A stretch of DNA of 64,000 nt, from positions 2,251,911-2,315,910 of the forward strand of contig NZ_LT799418.1 in NCBI RefSeq assembly GCF_900162725.1. The letters run 5' to 3'. Positions 37,901-46,100 of this stretch are shown piece after piece. The first letter of the stretch is position 1. The number at the start of each line of letters is the position of its first letter. Below the pieces are notes generated by a model that saw nothing but the letters and a program-made list of their open reading frames with translations, had not been told where the DNA came from and did not search any database. Source of the stretch: Parabacteroides sp. Marseille-P3160 (GTDB lineage: Bacteria > Bacteroidota > Bacteroidia > Bacteroidales > Tannerellaceae). Made by a program: the position numbers and the translations under genes.

Positions 37901-40624
37901 GCTAGTCAGAATAGCTGTAGAATTTAGGTAAGCTTCGTATGGTAAAAGTATCAGTGAGAGTAATATTTGCTTAAACTGCCGAGCTCCTTTTTGTGAAACC
38001 TCACGTAAATGAAAATACCATGATTGTTCTTTAGATTTATAAATTATGTTGGTCAATAATGACATTGCAAGAGGCAATGTGACTATAATAGGTATCAATA
38101 GAGGAACCAACCAGATAGCTTTAGGAGAAAGATAATAGAATGAAACTAACAGCAATAATAGTCCTGGAGGTATCAAGCTACGGCGGAGATTATCTAATAA
38201 TTTCCATTTTCCCAACCTGGAAATAGGGTTTCTCTCCCATTTACGATTTAAAGTAGGAACCCGGGGAAATAGCCATTGTATAATCTGCCAATCCCCACGA
38301 ATCCAGCGATGGCGGCGAATGGCATCCAAATTATATCCCGGAGGGTAGGATTCATACATTTCAACGTCGCTGATAAGAGCTGACCGAACGTATGCCGATT
38401 CCAACAGATCGTGACTAAGTATTTTATTCTCCGGAAAGCGACCAGCTAAGGCCTGTTCAAATGCATCCACATCATAAATACCTTTTCCAACATAAGAGCC
38501 TTCGCGAAAAATGTCTTGATATACATCCGAAATAGCGCGTGTGTATGGGTCGATGCCTATATCTCCTGATGCTAGACGGGTAAATATAGATTTTTGGCTA
38601 CTTTCTAAGTTTATGGAAACACGCGGTTGAAGAATACCATAGCCCTTGATAACAATATTCTTTTTTGTGTCAAATACCGGATGATTGAGTGGATGGGCCA
38701 TAGTTCCTACCAATTTATAGGCTGAATCGCCAGGCAATTGAGTGTCAGTATCTAAAGTGATTACATATTTTATTGAAGACAGGATAGCCGTATCCCCGAC
38801 GATCTCAGAAAACGCATTTGTAGAACTATCTCTTAGAAACTCATTGAAATCCATAAGCTTTCCCCGTTTCCGTTCATATCCCATCCATTTGTTTTCCCAT
38901 TTATTCCAAAGACGAGGACGATGAAACAAATAAAAAATGGAACCGTTACCCGATATTGTATATTGTCGGTTGAGAGTTTCAATGCCTGTTTTTGCTCGCT
39001 CAAGCAGACTCTCATCAAAAGGCATTATCTCTTGTTCTGCATCAAGAAAGTCCGTGAGCAGAGCAAAATGTAGATTAGCATCGCGGTTAGACAGATAATG
39101 AAGTTCCAGATTATCTATAAGTTTCTCTATAGAATCAATACTTGAAAGCATCGTCGGAATAACGACCATCGTTGTATTTTCGGTTGGTATGCCTTCTGAG
39201 AAATCGAGCCGGGGAAGTACCTTGGGGCTAATGAGTAACATGGATAGCCAATTCACTAAATCTACAACTAACTGACTGACGCATAAAAGAAAAATGAGTG
39301 ATAAAATTATCATTTTCCAAATGTCCAGATAGATATCCTGAGAATATAATATTTTTATGAAAACTCCACTGCCGATTAGAGAGAGAAGCAGGATGCCTCC
39401 TGCATAGAAAAAAAGAGGATACTTATAAATGATATGCTCAGTAATAGAACCCAATGTTTTCTTTATTTTAAGTACACGCATAAGCTCTATTTGCCCATCG
39501 TCTATCAGGTAGAACCCGACATGTGCATTCCGAGTATGGCATTCTTGTCTTTCCGCTTTTTCTGCAAGCTTAATTGTTTCTCGGGCGACTTCCATTTCAG
39601 AATACGAACTCTTTTTTGCAAACCGCTCTATGGAATGGCGGTAGTGGTCGCGGGTGGCAAAGTCCATCATGGGATAAATCCGGGCCGGATCGTTTCGAAG
39701 GATTTTGTCGACAAAACTTAATGATTCAACAAAATCCTTCCAATCGATAGCGCTTAGCGTTCGAAAACTGTTGATGCTGTGACTTACCGATAACTGGTCG
39801 GCAGCCAGATTTTGATTTTCGGCATGTAGTAACTCTTCAATAGACAATCCATTCTCGGACAATCGTTGTTCGAGCCAATTACGTGCGATATGTAAAGCCG
39901 GGTTATTCAATGACATCCGCTGGCAAAACTCTGAAACAAAAGCGCTGGTGAGAGGAATATCGGATTTCGACATATCCGATACTACTTCGATTAACCTGGA
40001 TGGCCTTTTTGTTGCCATCAATTGTAATTTATTTATCCACAAGTTTGCTTTATCACGGTGTAGTTGATTTTCCTGTAAGCGTATTACAATCCGCTGCAAA
40101 TTCTCGATCAATGCTAATCTGAGCATAATCGGGACTGCCCAAAGCTCACCTAATTTCAGTGGGGATTCCGTTTGGTATGCACCAATAAACGCCTGAAGAG
40201 AAGCCTCATCTATTTGTGCGTCTACGTGGGAAATAAGCTCCAAGATGACACTGTAAATACGGGGTAGATTGCGATGGAGTCCTGTTGCCAGACAAGGTAA
40301 TTCCTGGCTGTATCTTTGCGGGAAATGCAGCCGTGCCAATTGTATTTGTTCTTCTATCAGATAAAAATTATCAATTAGCCATGTCGTTGCAGGAGTAACA
40401 TTATAAGGTTTTTTGAGAATAAGTTCTGTTTTATTGAATTCATGCAGAACTTTGTCATTATAGTTGAGCCGCGCCAGTAAAAAATGATCTTTCTTCCGGT
40501 TTGCTAATTGTTGCCGGCATGCGAGTCCTCTGGCGTGTTGTATGAGTTGTTCTATATTGAATAATTCATCTCGTAACGGTTTTTCGTCGAGCGTAGTGCT
40601 CTCCAAATACTTTATTTTATCCAT
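31949..40624 (-). CDS. Cyclic beta-1,2-glucan synthase-like giant protein (GT84-glycoamylase-GH94)
   Basis: Very large (2891 aa) membrane glucan-processing protein of the NdvB/Cgs/ChvB type, which in other bacteria polymerises UDP-glucose into beta-1,2-glucan, cyclises it and trims it by phosphorolysis. Order: helical N-terminus (1 to about 390); membrane helices (about 400-470); glycosyltransferase domain (about 480-800) with LDTDTQLPG near 630 and RRHRWIRGDWQ near 775, a Q/RxxRW-like motif; more membrane helices (about 815-980); a glycoamylase-like domain (about 1430-1520, VPWGISESGYNRTD); two GH94 supersandwich regions; and a C-terminal (alpha/alpha)6 GH94 domain with CGDWNDGMN near 2573, the general-acid region. 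The full domain set is present and uninterrupted. Length matches Brucella Cgs (about 2830-2870). Such genes are uncommon in gut Bacteroidales. An AraC gene lies 66 bp upstream in the same direction. Export gene ndvA is not seen. Confidence 0.88.
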   Translation of the reverse strand: MDKIKYLESTTLDEKPLRDELFNIEQLIQHARGLACRQQLANRKKDHFLLARLNYNDKVLHEFNKTELILKKPYNVTPATTWLIDNFYLIEEQIQLARLHFPQRYSQELPCLATGLHRNLPRIYSVILELISHVDAQIDEASLQAFIGAYQTESPLKLGELWAVPIMLRLALIENLQRIVIRLQENQLHRDKANLWINKLQLMATKRPSRLIEVVSDMSKSDIPLTSAFVSEFCQRMSLNNPALHIARNWLEQRLSENGLSIEELLHAENQNLAADQLSVSHSINSFRTLSAIDWKDFVESLSFVDKILRNDPARIYPMMDFATRDHYRHSIERFAKKSSYSEMEVARETIKLAEKAERQECHTRNAHVGFYLIDDGQIELMRVLKIKKTLGSITEHIIYKYPLFFYAGGILLLSLIGSGVFIKILYSQDIYLDIWKMIILSLIFLLCVSQLVVDLVNWLSMLLISPKVLPRLDFSEGIPTENTTMVVIPTMLSSIDSIEKLIDNLELHYLSNRDANLHFALLTDFLDAEQEIMPFDESLLERAKTGIETLNRQYTISGNGSIFYLFHRPRLWNKWENKWMGYERKRGKLMDFNEFLRDSSTNAFSEIVGDTAILSSIKYVITLDTDTQLPGDSAYKLVGTMAHPLNHPVFDTKKNIVIKGYGILQPRVSINLESSQKSIFTRLASGDIGIDPYTRAISDVYQDIFREGSYVGKGIYDVDAFEQALAGRFPENKILSHDLLESAYVRSALISDVEMYESYPPGYNLDAIRRHRWIRGDWQIIQWLFPRVPTLNRKWERNPISRLGKWKLLDNLRRSLIPPGLLLLLVSFYYLSPKAIWLVPLLIPIIVTLPLAMSLLTNIIYKSKEQSWYFHLREVSQKGARQFKQILLSLILLPYEAYLNSTAILTSLWRLLVTHRHLLKWKTSIASEQATGNYLSSFYTLMWFTPALAVVCIVLLSIFNPLLLLYSFPIWIVWLIAPYIAWLISRPIKKQSPDFTAKQTLLLHRIARKTWYFFETFVTARENWLPPDNFQEIPEPVIASRTSPTNIGLALLANLSAYDFGYLSAGKMLERTQLTFMTMNRLEKYRNHFYNWYDTHTLQPLFPLYISSVDSGNLAGHLLTLGQGIRELEDSPIYTSGIFSGLLDTVRVIKEYAVQNTLLLQLETDLEAKPQTLQTAFAFLQSISSQIDKIIRSFDSGDEELQKWGRTLKDNCDDHINELLYIAPWIQGQYTLPEEGITKNLDFLISKIKTLDYPLTLKEVSELGQTICPLIELTLTELTEYHSPSIKSLTAWLFCIHKAADHATERIGLINLLARQSESFSQMDFTFLYNTSKKLFTIGYNLAEQRSDTASYDMLASEARLCSYVAIAQGQIPQEHWFSLSRLLFITEDKPVLLSWSGSMFEYLMPLLVMPNFEQTLLDKTYEGVVQVQIEYGKTLGVPWGISESGYNRTDTHLNYQYKAFGIPSLGLKRGLSKDLVITPYATVMALMVAPIKACENMERLTATGHEGLYGYYEAIDYTPSHLPPNESSVNIHSFMVHHQGMSLLALTNLAKDNVMQRRFMSCPILKANELLLQERVPRSISANIISDDSEYEIKGTHPLLSDTSDTIRHFKNMDIAPEINLLSNGHYHIMVNNAGGGYSRWNNIAVTRWREDATSDNLGLFVYLKERNSSEFHSITYQPVHSTLLDREAIFTQAYSEFHQKGSKLETHMTICISPEDDIELRRIRLINHSHTARTIELTTYSEVVIAPQAADEAHPAFSNLFVQTEFVPDLSALLCTRRARSENEYPPCLIHLLLVDDHQQKDISCETDRALFIGRGCSLNNPLAMQHSGPLSNSCGSVLDPAISLRRTVTVPPDSEITVCVLLGMTETREAALALVDKYQNIRMTERAFELAWTHNQVVLHQLNITEAEAQLYSKLAGSLVYANSLRRASQTTLKSNRRGQDGLWSYSISGDVPIVLVRISDLSGIELVRQIVLAHAYWRMKGLTVELIIVNEDVSVYRQSVHDEIVNLISSGIEAPLLEKAGGIFVRRIEQVPHDDMLLLLAAARIVLSDEQGTFSMQLESLTIDELQVPVLQPVILPISTIEKQPSKHKLIFENGLGGFTSDGHEYVITLQPGQTTPAPWCNVLANEQFGTVVSESGGAYTWAENAHEFRLTPWNNDPVKDASGEAFYIRDERSGQFWSPTPLPAKGRTPYVIRHGFGYTVFEHSENGIESELTVYVAIDAPVKLNVLKLRNVSGRSRKISVTGYYEWVLADLRPKSLLHIQTEIDVKTGVFFARNFYNIGFAGQIAFLDVGEPRTLTGDRTEFIGRNGSLSQPAAMKRTRLSGKVGAGLDPCGAVQVVLELANGQEREIRFRLGFAHNKDEMRDLVSRFRQTGAAKEALGKVGAYWNKTLGVINVDTPDPSVNVMANGWLLYQTISSRIWARSGYYQSGGAYGFRDQLQDVMALVHAEPMMIRKQILRAAGRQFKEGDVQHWWHPPSGRGVRTHFSDDYLWLPYVVSRYVTSVGDTDLLDENVPFIEGRLLGTNEESYYDLPGRSGEWATVYEHCVRSIKYGLKFGDHGLPLMGCGDWNDGMNLVGKEGRGESVWLGFFLYDVLLKFSELAVSRNNGSFARYCIDQAEILRDNIRKNAWDGEWYRRAYFDNGMPLGSRTNEECRIDSLPQSWSVISGAGDPERSAAGMAQVDIQLVHYKDKLIQLFTPAFDQSNLNPGYIKGYIPGVRENGGQYTHGAIWAVLAFALMGETEKAWELFDLLNPVQHGNSAEQIAVYKVEPYVIAADIYAAEGYPGRGGWTWYTGSAAWMYRLLVETLLGINLVGDRLDLSPHLPKKWDRYKVHYRYKETVYHITFSRISDSSSAHITLDGKILDRKNSLPLINDKIEHSVEMWIE

Positions 40625-40690
40625 ATCTGTTAAAGGTATGCATAACCGAAATCTAAAGTGTTATATATTTATGGCTGAATATTACACAAT

Positions 40691-41251
40691 TTACAGATTT
40701 TCAATATTGACGGTTCTTTTCAGTCCATGTGCTTTATAATAAGACAGTGTGGTGCCTGTTATTTTCTTAAACTGATTTGATAAATGAGCAATACTACTGT
40801 AATGCAATCTAAAGGCAATTTCGGAAAAACTTAGTTCATCGTATTGGATAAATTCTTTAACACATTCTATTTTATGCATAATAATAAAATGAGCAATTGT
40901 AATACCTTCCGATTCGGTAAACATATTTGATAAGTAATTGTAGTTTAATTTCAACCGATTACTCAAATAGGTTGAAAAAGGAACCTTTAACTTATTTCCT
41001 GAATAATAGATCAATTCAATAACCGCTGTTTTTATCTGTTCGACCACTACATCCTTTTTATCCTCTATTAGTTCTAATCCGGTTCCTTGCAACGCCAGAT
41101 TGAATTGGTTTTTTTGCTCTCTCGTTATATCTTTTGGAAGATTCACAACACCTAAGTCTACGTTAACGTAATTGAGTCCTATTTTTTTTAACTCCTGCAT
41201 TACTATTATTTTACATCGTTGGCTTACCATATGTCTAATGTATATTTTCAT
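40691..41251 (-). CDS. AraC-type regulator with HMA-like N-terminal domain
   Basis: Regulator of 186 aa. Residues 1 to about 70 resemble a ferredoxin-like heavy-metal-associated fold seen in a Bacteroidetes AraC subgroup (MKIYIRHMVSQRCKIIVMQEL), but the usual C-x-x-C is here S-x-x-C. Residues about 85-180 are a complete AraC DNA-binding domain (LKLNYNYLSNMFTESEGITIAHFI and FSEIAFRLHYSSIAHLSNQFKKITGTTL). It has no sugar-sensing cupin. It is upstream of, and in line with, the glucan synthase gene, and 0.85 kb from the divergent copper operon. It could regulate either. The candidate attachment site separates it from the copper genes, so it is probably chromosomal. Confidence 0.85.
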   Translation of the reverse strand: MKIYIRHMVSQRCKIIVMQELKKIGLNYVNVDLGVVNLPKDITREQKNQFNLALQGTGLELIEDKKDVVVEQIKTAVIELIYYSGNKLKVPFSTYLSNRLKLNYNYLSNMFTESEGITIAHFIIMHKIECVKEFIQYDELSFSEIAFRLHYSSIAHLSNQFKKITGTTLSYYKAHGLKRTVNIENL

Positions 41252-41302
41252 GATGGTAATATTTATCTGTTTTTTTATATAAAAAGTAAATAAACTTTTT
41301 TC

Positions 41303-41325
41303 CCGATCTTATCTGTTATGATCGG
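41303..41325. promoter_or_regulatory. Dyad CCGATC-N11-GATCGG upstream of the AraC/HMA-like gene
   Basis: CCGATC (41303-41308) and GATCGG (41320-41325) form a 23-bp imperfect palindrome whose inner bases TTA/TAT are also nearly symmetric. It lies 52 bp before the ATG of the AraC gene and may be its operator. Confidence 0.4.
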
Positions 41326-41519
41326 CTAATAAAAACATCAGATTCTGCGAAAAATGGTGTTGATATAAAAAAGGAAAGAATATTGTCTCTTTATTATAAC
41401 AATCAATCTCTATCAATTGTTTTCCCTCATTAGTCTTGATTCTGCTCATTTGACCTTATAGTCAGAAAGCTGTAATAATTGAAAAGTCGCTCCTTATATC
41501 GCTCCTACCGAAAAAGAGA

Positions 41520-41558
41520 AAGTCTCCAAGTAGCTAAAATTAACTAACTTAGAGACTT
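41520..41558 (-). terminator. Terminator of the tRNA whose 3' end remains at 41562
   Basis: AAGTCTCTAAGT pairs with ACTTGGAGACTT on the minus strand, with a G-U pair that exists only in that orientation, and CTCTTTTTC follows. It directly follows the tRNA fragment in the minus direction, as expected for a tRNA terminator. Confidence 0.7.
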
Positions 41559-41561
41559 CTT

Positions 41562-41578
41562 TGGCGGTCCGGACGGGA
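41562..41578 (-). other. Candidate attachment site: 3' end of a tRNA (tRNA-Asp-like)
   Basis: The minus strand reads TCCCGTCCGGACCGCCA, the 3' half of a T-stem, the 3' acceptor strand CCGGACC, discriminator G and CCA. It is followed by a terminator, but the rest of the tRNA is missing on the higher-coordinate side. The implied 5' acceptor GGTCCGG and discriminator G fit Bacteroidetes tRNA-Asp. Such fragments are left where an element integrates into a tRNA 3' end; the intact tRNA should lie past 64000. Confidence 0.65.
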
Positions 41579-41950
41579 AAGCCACCTAAAGACCTTAAAT
41601 GACTGGATTTTAATGCTTCATCCCTACGAATTATCTTAGGGGGTACGAATTGGGTTAAACAAAGCTAACTAATTCAATTACAGCGCTTTAATCTCCACGT
41701 CTCTATTGACACTTCCATTGTGGTAAGGCTGTACCCGAATCCTCGGATTACCAAACCACACATATTAAGTGAAAAAATCATCATTTATAAGTTTCAAAGT
41801 ACAAATCAAAGTAAAATCTGCACTCTTGCTGCATATTACTGGCAGTACTTGCTGCCCTTGACGCCGATTTGTCTGCATAAAACTCAGGTTCAAAGTTACA
41901 ACTATTTCTGAAACAACCAAAATATCTGAATAATAATATTTTATATGCAA

Positions 41951-41994
41951 TGCAAGGTGCAAGTTTATCTATATATAGATACTTGCACCTTGCA
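41951..41994. repeat. Long inverted repeat upstream of the copper operon
   Basis: TGCAAGGTGCAAGT (41951-41964) pairs perfectly with ACTTGCACCTTGCA (41981-41994); between them ATCTATATATAGAT (41967-41980) is itself a 14-bp palindrome, with only a 2-nt bulge. No T run follows. It lies 59 bp before the -7 box of the copper operon, a position suited to an operator or to a processing/attachment structure of the element end. Confidence 0.65.
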
Positions 41995-42053
41995 CATTTA
42001 ATCATTTGTAGCAAAAAAAACAATTTTATTGTGTTTATATTAAAATAATTATC

Positions 42054-42061
42054 TACTTTTG
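42054..42061 (+). promoter_or_regulatory. -7 promoter box of the copper/silver resistance operon
   Basis: TACTTTTG fits TAnnTTTG, 41 bp before the ATG at 42103. A TTG at 42029-42031 is the nearest -33-like element, spaced slightly too far. Confidence 0.55.
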
Positions 42062-42102
42062 CAGATGGCTTACTTTATAAGCAAAATTTTACAGTAATAA
42101 AA

Positions 42103-42561
42103 ATGAAGAAGGTTATATCAATATTTCTGTTACTATTAATGCTGGTTATCGGGGCTCATCCCGTACTTGCTATGCATTTTTGTGCAGGAGAATTATATTC
42201 CTTTGGAGTTTTAAACAATGAAATAGAAGAGTCCTGCTGTGAAGATATGGAAATGCCACAACAGGGAAATGATTCCTGCCATTCTAACCAAAATGCACAG
42301 GAATATAATATATTACCATCTCATGAGAACTGCTGTGACATCCAAAAAATTGAATTTTCCACGGATGACTATCAGTATCAGGCTCAACAATTTAACTTGA
42401 ATAATGTATTGCCAACATTTGAAAGCGTATGGTTAGCTCTTAATCTGCTTATACCTACAAATAATGAGGGCATAACAAAAACAAGTCAATACTTTCCGCC
42501 AGGAGGTTTTAGTTTACATAACATAGACCTGTTGACTTATATTTGCATCTATCGTATTTGA
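42103..42561 (+). CDS. HYC_CC_PP family secreted cysteine-rich protein
   Basis: Secreted protein of 152 aa belonging to a Bacteroidetes family named after its H-Y/F-C, C-C and P-P motifs. It has a signal peptide (residues 1 to about 23, MKKVISIFLLLLMLVIGAHPVLA), then MHFCAGEL, SCCEDMEM, NCCDIQKIEF and the C-terminal YFPPGGFSLH. Cysteine, histidine and methionine spacing suggests binding of a soft metal such as Cu(I) in the periplasm. It is the first gene of the metal-resistance operon. Function has not been shown as far as I know. Confidence 0.8.
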   Translation: MKKVISIFLLLLMLVIGAHPVLAMHFCAGELYSFGVLNNEIEESCCEDMEMPQQGNDSCHSNQNAQEYNILPSHENCCDIQKIEFSTDDYQYQAQQFNLNNVLPTFESVWLALNLLIPTNNEGITKTSQYFPPGGFSLHNIDLLTYICIYRI

Positions 42562-42683
42562 TTTGATAAACCTTGTGGCTATATAGTCATTCGCTTGATT
42601 ATGCATATCCTAAACCGAATATGTAGTAAGGTTGTTTATATCTATAACTAAAGATTAACAAATGTTTATCAAATCAAAAAACA

Positions 42684-43103
42684 ATGAAACCTTTTTATTT
42701 TCTAATTGGTATAGCTATCTCCAATGGCTATATCATAGGACGTCCCGTATATACCCATTATAGTACGGATACAGTTCTAATTGATTCGGTTGTCACCCAA
42801 CCGTCAGTGCCTCTTTATACCCATATTAAGTATCTGGTAGAGAATAAATCCGCTATTATACTTGATGTTCGCACAGAGCTGGAGTATAATGAAGGTCATA
42901 TAAGAAATTCTATAAATATTCCACTTGATAAATTCAATGATTCTCTTTTTTTCCTACAAAAAAAAGAACCTATTGTTATAGTTTGCCGTAGTGGAAAGAG
43001 AAGTGAAAAAGCCAAGTCATTTTTAACACATCAAGGATTTATAAATGTCTATAACGGAGGTGGATGGGAAAAATTGAACGAATTATTATTAACTGATAAA
43101 TAA
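42684..43103 (+). CDS. Rhodanese-like domain protein
   Basis: Single rhodanese domain of 139 aa with an N-terminal hydrophobic segment (about residues 1-20), so it may be periplasmic or membrane-anchored. IILDVRTELEYNEGHIRNSINIPLDKF is the typical CH2A-like entry, and VCRSGKRSEKAKSFL carries the active-site cysteine near residue 106 in the six-residue loop. It lies 10 bp before the cusA-like gene and is translated with it. Rhodaneses in metal operons may handle persulfide or protect thiols; its role here is inferred only. Confidence 0.88.
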   Translation: MKPFYFLIGIAISNGYIIGRPVYTHYSTDTVLIDSVVTQPSVPLYTHIKYLVENKSAIILDVRTELEYNEGHIRNSINIPLDKFNDSLFFLQKKEPIVIVCRSGKRSEKAKSFLTHQGFINVYNGGGWEKLNELLLTDK

Positions 43104-43113
43104 AATATGTAGT

Positions 43114-46100
43114 ATGCTTAACAGAATCATCAAGTATTTTCTCGATAACAGAGTTATAACATTGTTATTACTTGTTATCATCATTGTTTGGGGACTATCT
43201 ACAGCTCCATTCAATTGGCATGGTGGCGTATTGCCACGCGACCCCGTCCCTGTGGATGCTATTCCTGATATAGGGGAAAATCAGCAAATTGTCGCCACCG
43301 AATGGATGGGACGTTCACCTAAAGATATTCAGGAACAAATTACGTATCCGTTATCTACTTCATTACTGGGGATACCCGGAGTAAAAACTATCCGCAGTAC
43401 CTCTATGTTCGGTATGTCGTTTATTTATATCATTTTTGACGATAACATCGAATTTTACTGGAGTCGTTCCAGAGTTTTGGAAAAGCTGAACTCTCTACCT
43501 GCGGGAACGCTGCCTGTAGGAGTACAGCCCAGCTTGGGGCCCGATGCCACCGCTTTAGGACAAATATTCTGGTATACTCTTGAAGGACGTAATCCTGAAA
43601 CAGGAGAGCCTACCGGAGGATGGAACCCCGATGAATTACGGACTATTCAAGACTTTTATGCCAAATATTCGATTTCGGCAGCCGAAGGAGTATCCGAAGT
43701 TGCATCTATTGGTGGGTTTGTGAAAGAATATCAGGTAGAAATAAATCCCAATGCCATGCGTGCCTTTAATGTATCCATCATGGATGTGATGAATGCGGTG
43801 CAAAAGAGCAATTTGGATATTGGTGCTGAAACGGTGGAAATCAATAAGGCTGAATATCTAGTCAGGGGATTGGGATATATTAAGAATGTTTCCGATCTGG
43901 AAGAAGCAGTTATTACTGTCCGCAACGGTGTACCCGTAAAAATAAAAGATGTCGCTTTTGTCAATCTGGGGCCAGCGACACGTCGAGGTGGTCTGGATAA
44001 AGAAGGTGTCGAAGCTGTCGGCGGCGTTGTGGTTGCCCGCTATGGTTCTAATCCAATGCAAGTTATCGACAATGTAAAAGCAAAAATCAAAGAGATGGAA
44101 GCTGGATTGCCACAAAAAACGCTGGCAGACGGAACTATATCGAAAGTTACTGTTGTTCCTTTCTATGACAGGTCAGGACTGATACAAGAAACTATAGGGA
44201 CGCTGGAAACCGCTCTTTCTCACGAAATACTGATTTGTATTATTGTTGTAATAGTATTAGTCTTTAATCTACGTGCATCAGTTGTAATTTCCGCCATGCT
44301 CCCTATAACAGTATTAGCGACCTTTATAATCATGCGTTATACAGGGATTGAAGCTAATATTGTTGCACTGTCGGGTATTGCTATCGCTATCGGGGTCATG
44401 ATAGATGTCGGAGTCGTCTTTGTAGAGAATATTATCCGGCATATGGAAATGCCTGAAAATGAAGGTATTTCTAAAGGGAAAGCCTTTGCGAATCTGATAT
44501 ATAAAAGTGTTAGAGAAGTTTCGGGGGCTATTACTACAGCTATGCTTACAACCATTGTGAGCTTCCTGCCGGTCTTTGCCATGCAGGCACAAGAGGGGAA
44601 ATTATTCCATCCGCTAGCATTTACAAAGACCTTTGCACTTGTATCAGCATTACTACTGGGGCTAAGCCTGTTACCAACACTGGCCTATTATGCATTTTCC
44701 ATTAAAGTAACTTCCGCCCAGATGCGTAGAATTGCTAATATTATCTTGATAGCTGGAGGTATTCTGTTGTTTGTCTTTACAGGTGTATTTGCTGCGTTAG
44801 CACTCACTCTATTCGGACTAAATAACTTCCTTGCCAACCGTTGGACGAATAAGAAGATACCTACTTATATAAATATAGGCATTGCCATTCTGGTTGCCGT
44901 CTATTACCTGACTATCGAATGGCTACCTATTGGCCCACAGGAAGGATTCTTTTTAAACCTGATATTTGTTCTTGTAGCTATAAGTATAATCTTAGCCTTG
45001 TTATGGATATTGGTAATTTATTACGAACGTATCTTACGTTGGTGCTTGGAACATCGTTGGAAATTTATGCTTATACCTCTGGTTACGGTATTCTTTGGTA
45101 TTATGATATGGTTGGGATTCGATACAACATTCGGTTTTGTCGCCAAAGGGTTTGAAACCGTAGGCTGGAAGAGTTTCAGACAGACTACTTTCTGGCAGGC
45201 TTCGAGTGAACGTTTCCCTGGCATCGGTGAAGAATTTATGCCAAGCCTGAACGAAGGCTCGTTCCTTTTGATGCCAACCAGCATGCCACATACGGGTATA
45301 GAGCAGAATTTACAATTTATAGAAACACTGGATAAGCGTATTTCCAATATCCCCGAAGTCGATATAACCGTAGGTAAATGGGGACGTGTCAATTCTGCAC
45401 TCGACCCGGCTCCAACCCAAATGTTTGAAAATACGATTAACTACCGTAGCGAATATATACTGGACGAAGATGGGCATCGGCAACGATTTAAAGTTAATAG
45501 TAATGGTGAATTTCTTTTAAAAGGTGGAGGTACTTATAATCCAAAAGATGGTTTCCGCCTACTACCTGCCGATAGTCTTGTTATCAACAGCAAAGGAGAT
45601 TATTTCCGCCAGTGGCGCCCTCACATTAAAAAAGCGGATGATATTTGGCAGGAAATTGTGAACGTAACCCATATGCCCGGACTTACATCCTCGCCCAAAT
45701 TACAACCTATAGAAGCCCGTTTGGTTATGCTTTCGACAGGTATGCGTGCGCCGATGGGATTAAAAGTATCAGGACCCGATTTGGAATCCATTGAGCAAGG
45801 TGGTAAAGCATTGGAAACAGCCTTGAAAGATATTCCGTCGATTCTTTCATCTACTGTATTTTATGATCGTGCGGTCGGAGCACCCTATATTGAAATAAAA
45901 CTAAACCGTCAGAATATGGCGCGTTATGGCATTACCGTGGCAGATTTACAAGATGTGATCGGTGCGGCAGTAGGAGGAATGCCCCTGACCACAACCGTAG
46001 AAGGGCGTGAACGTTTTCCTGTGCGTTTAAGGTATCCGAGGGAATTGAGAGATAATCCCGAAGAATTGGCTAAACTGATTGTACCTACAGCAACCGGAGC

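Larger units (their letters stand above)
41252..42102. other. Gene-free 851-bp stretch holding an operator-like dyad, tRNA terminator, att-like site and hairpin
   Basis: No convincing gene is seen. In order it holds a dyad (41303-41325), the hairpin terminator (41520-41558), the tRNA 3'-end fragment (41562-41578), a TACGAATT direct repeat (41625-41632, 41644-41651), a long inverted repeat (41951-41994) and the copper-operon promoter (42054-42061). A 28-codon minus-strand open stretch near 41690-41770 (GNPRIRVQPYHNGS) may be the tail of a lost gene. Confidence 0.6.

Noticed and set aside
41720..41911. Short open frames on both strands in the gap before the copper operon
   Set aside because: No family match, no ribosome or promoter signal, and they span repeats.
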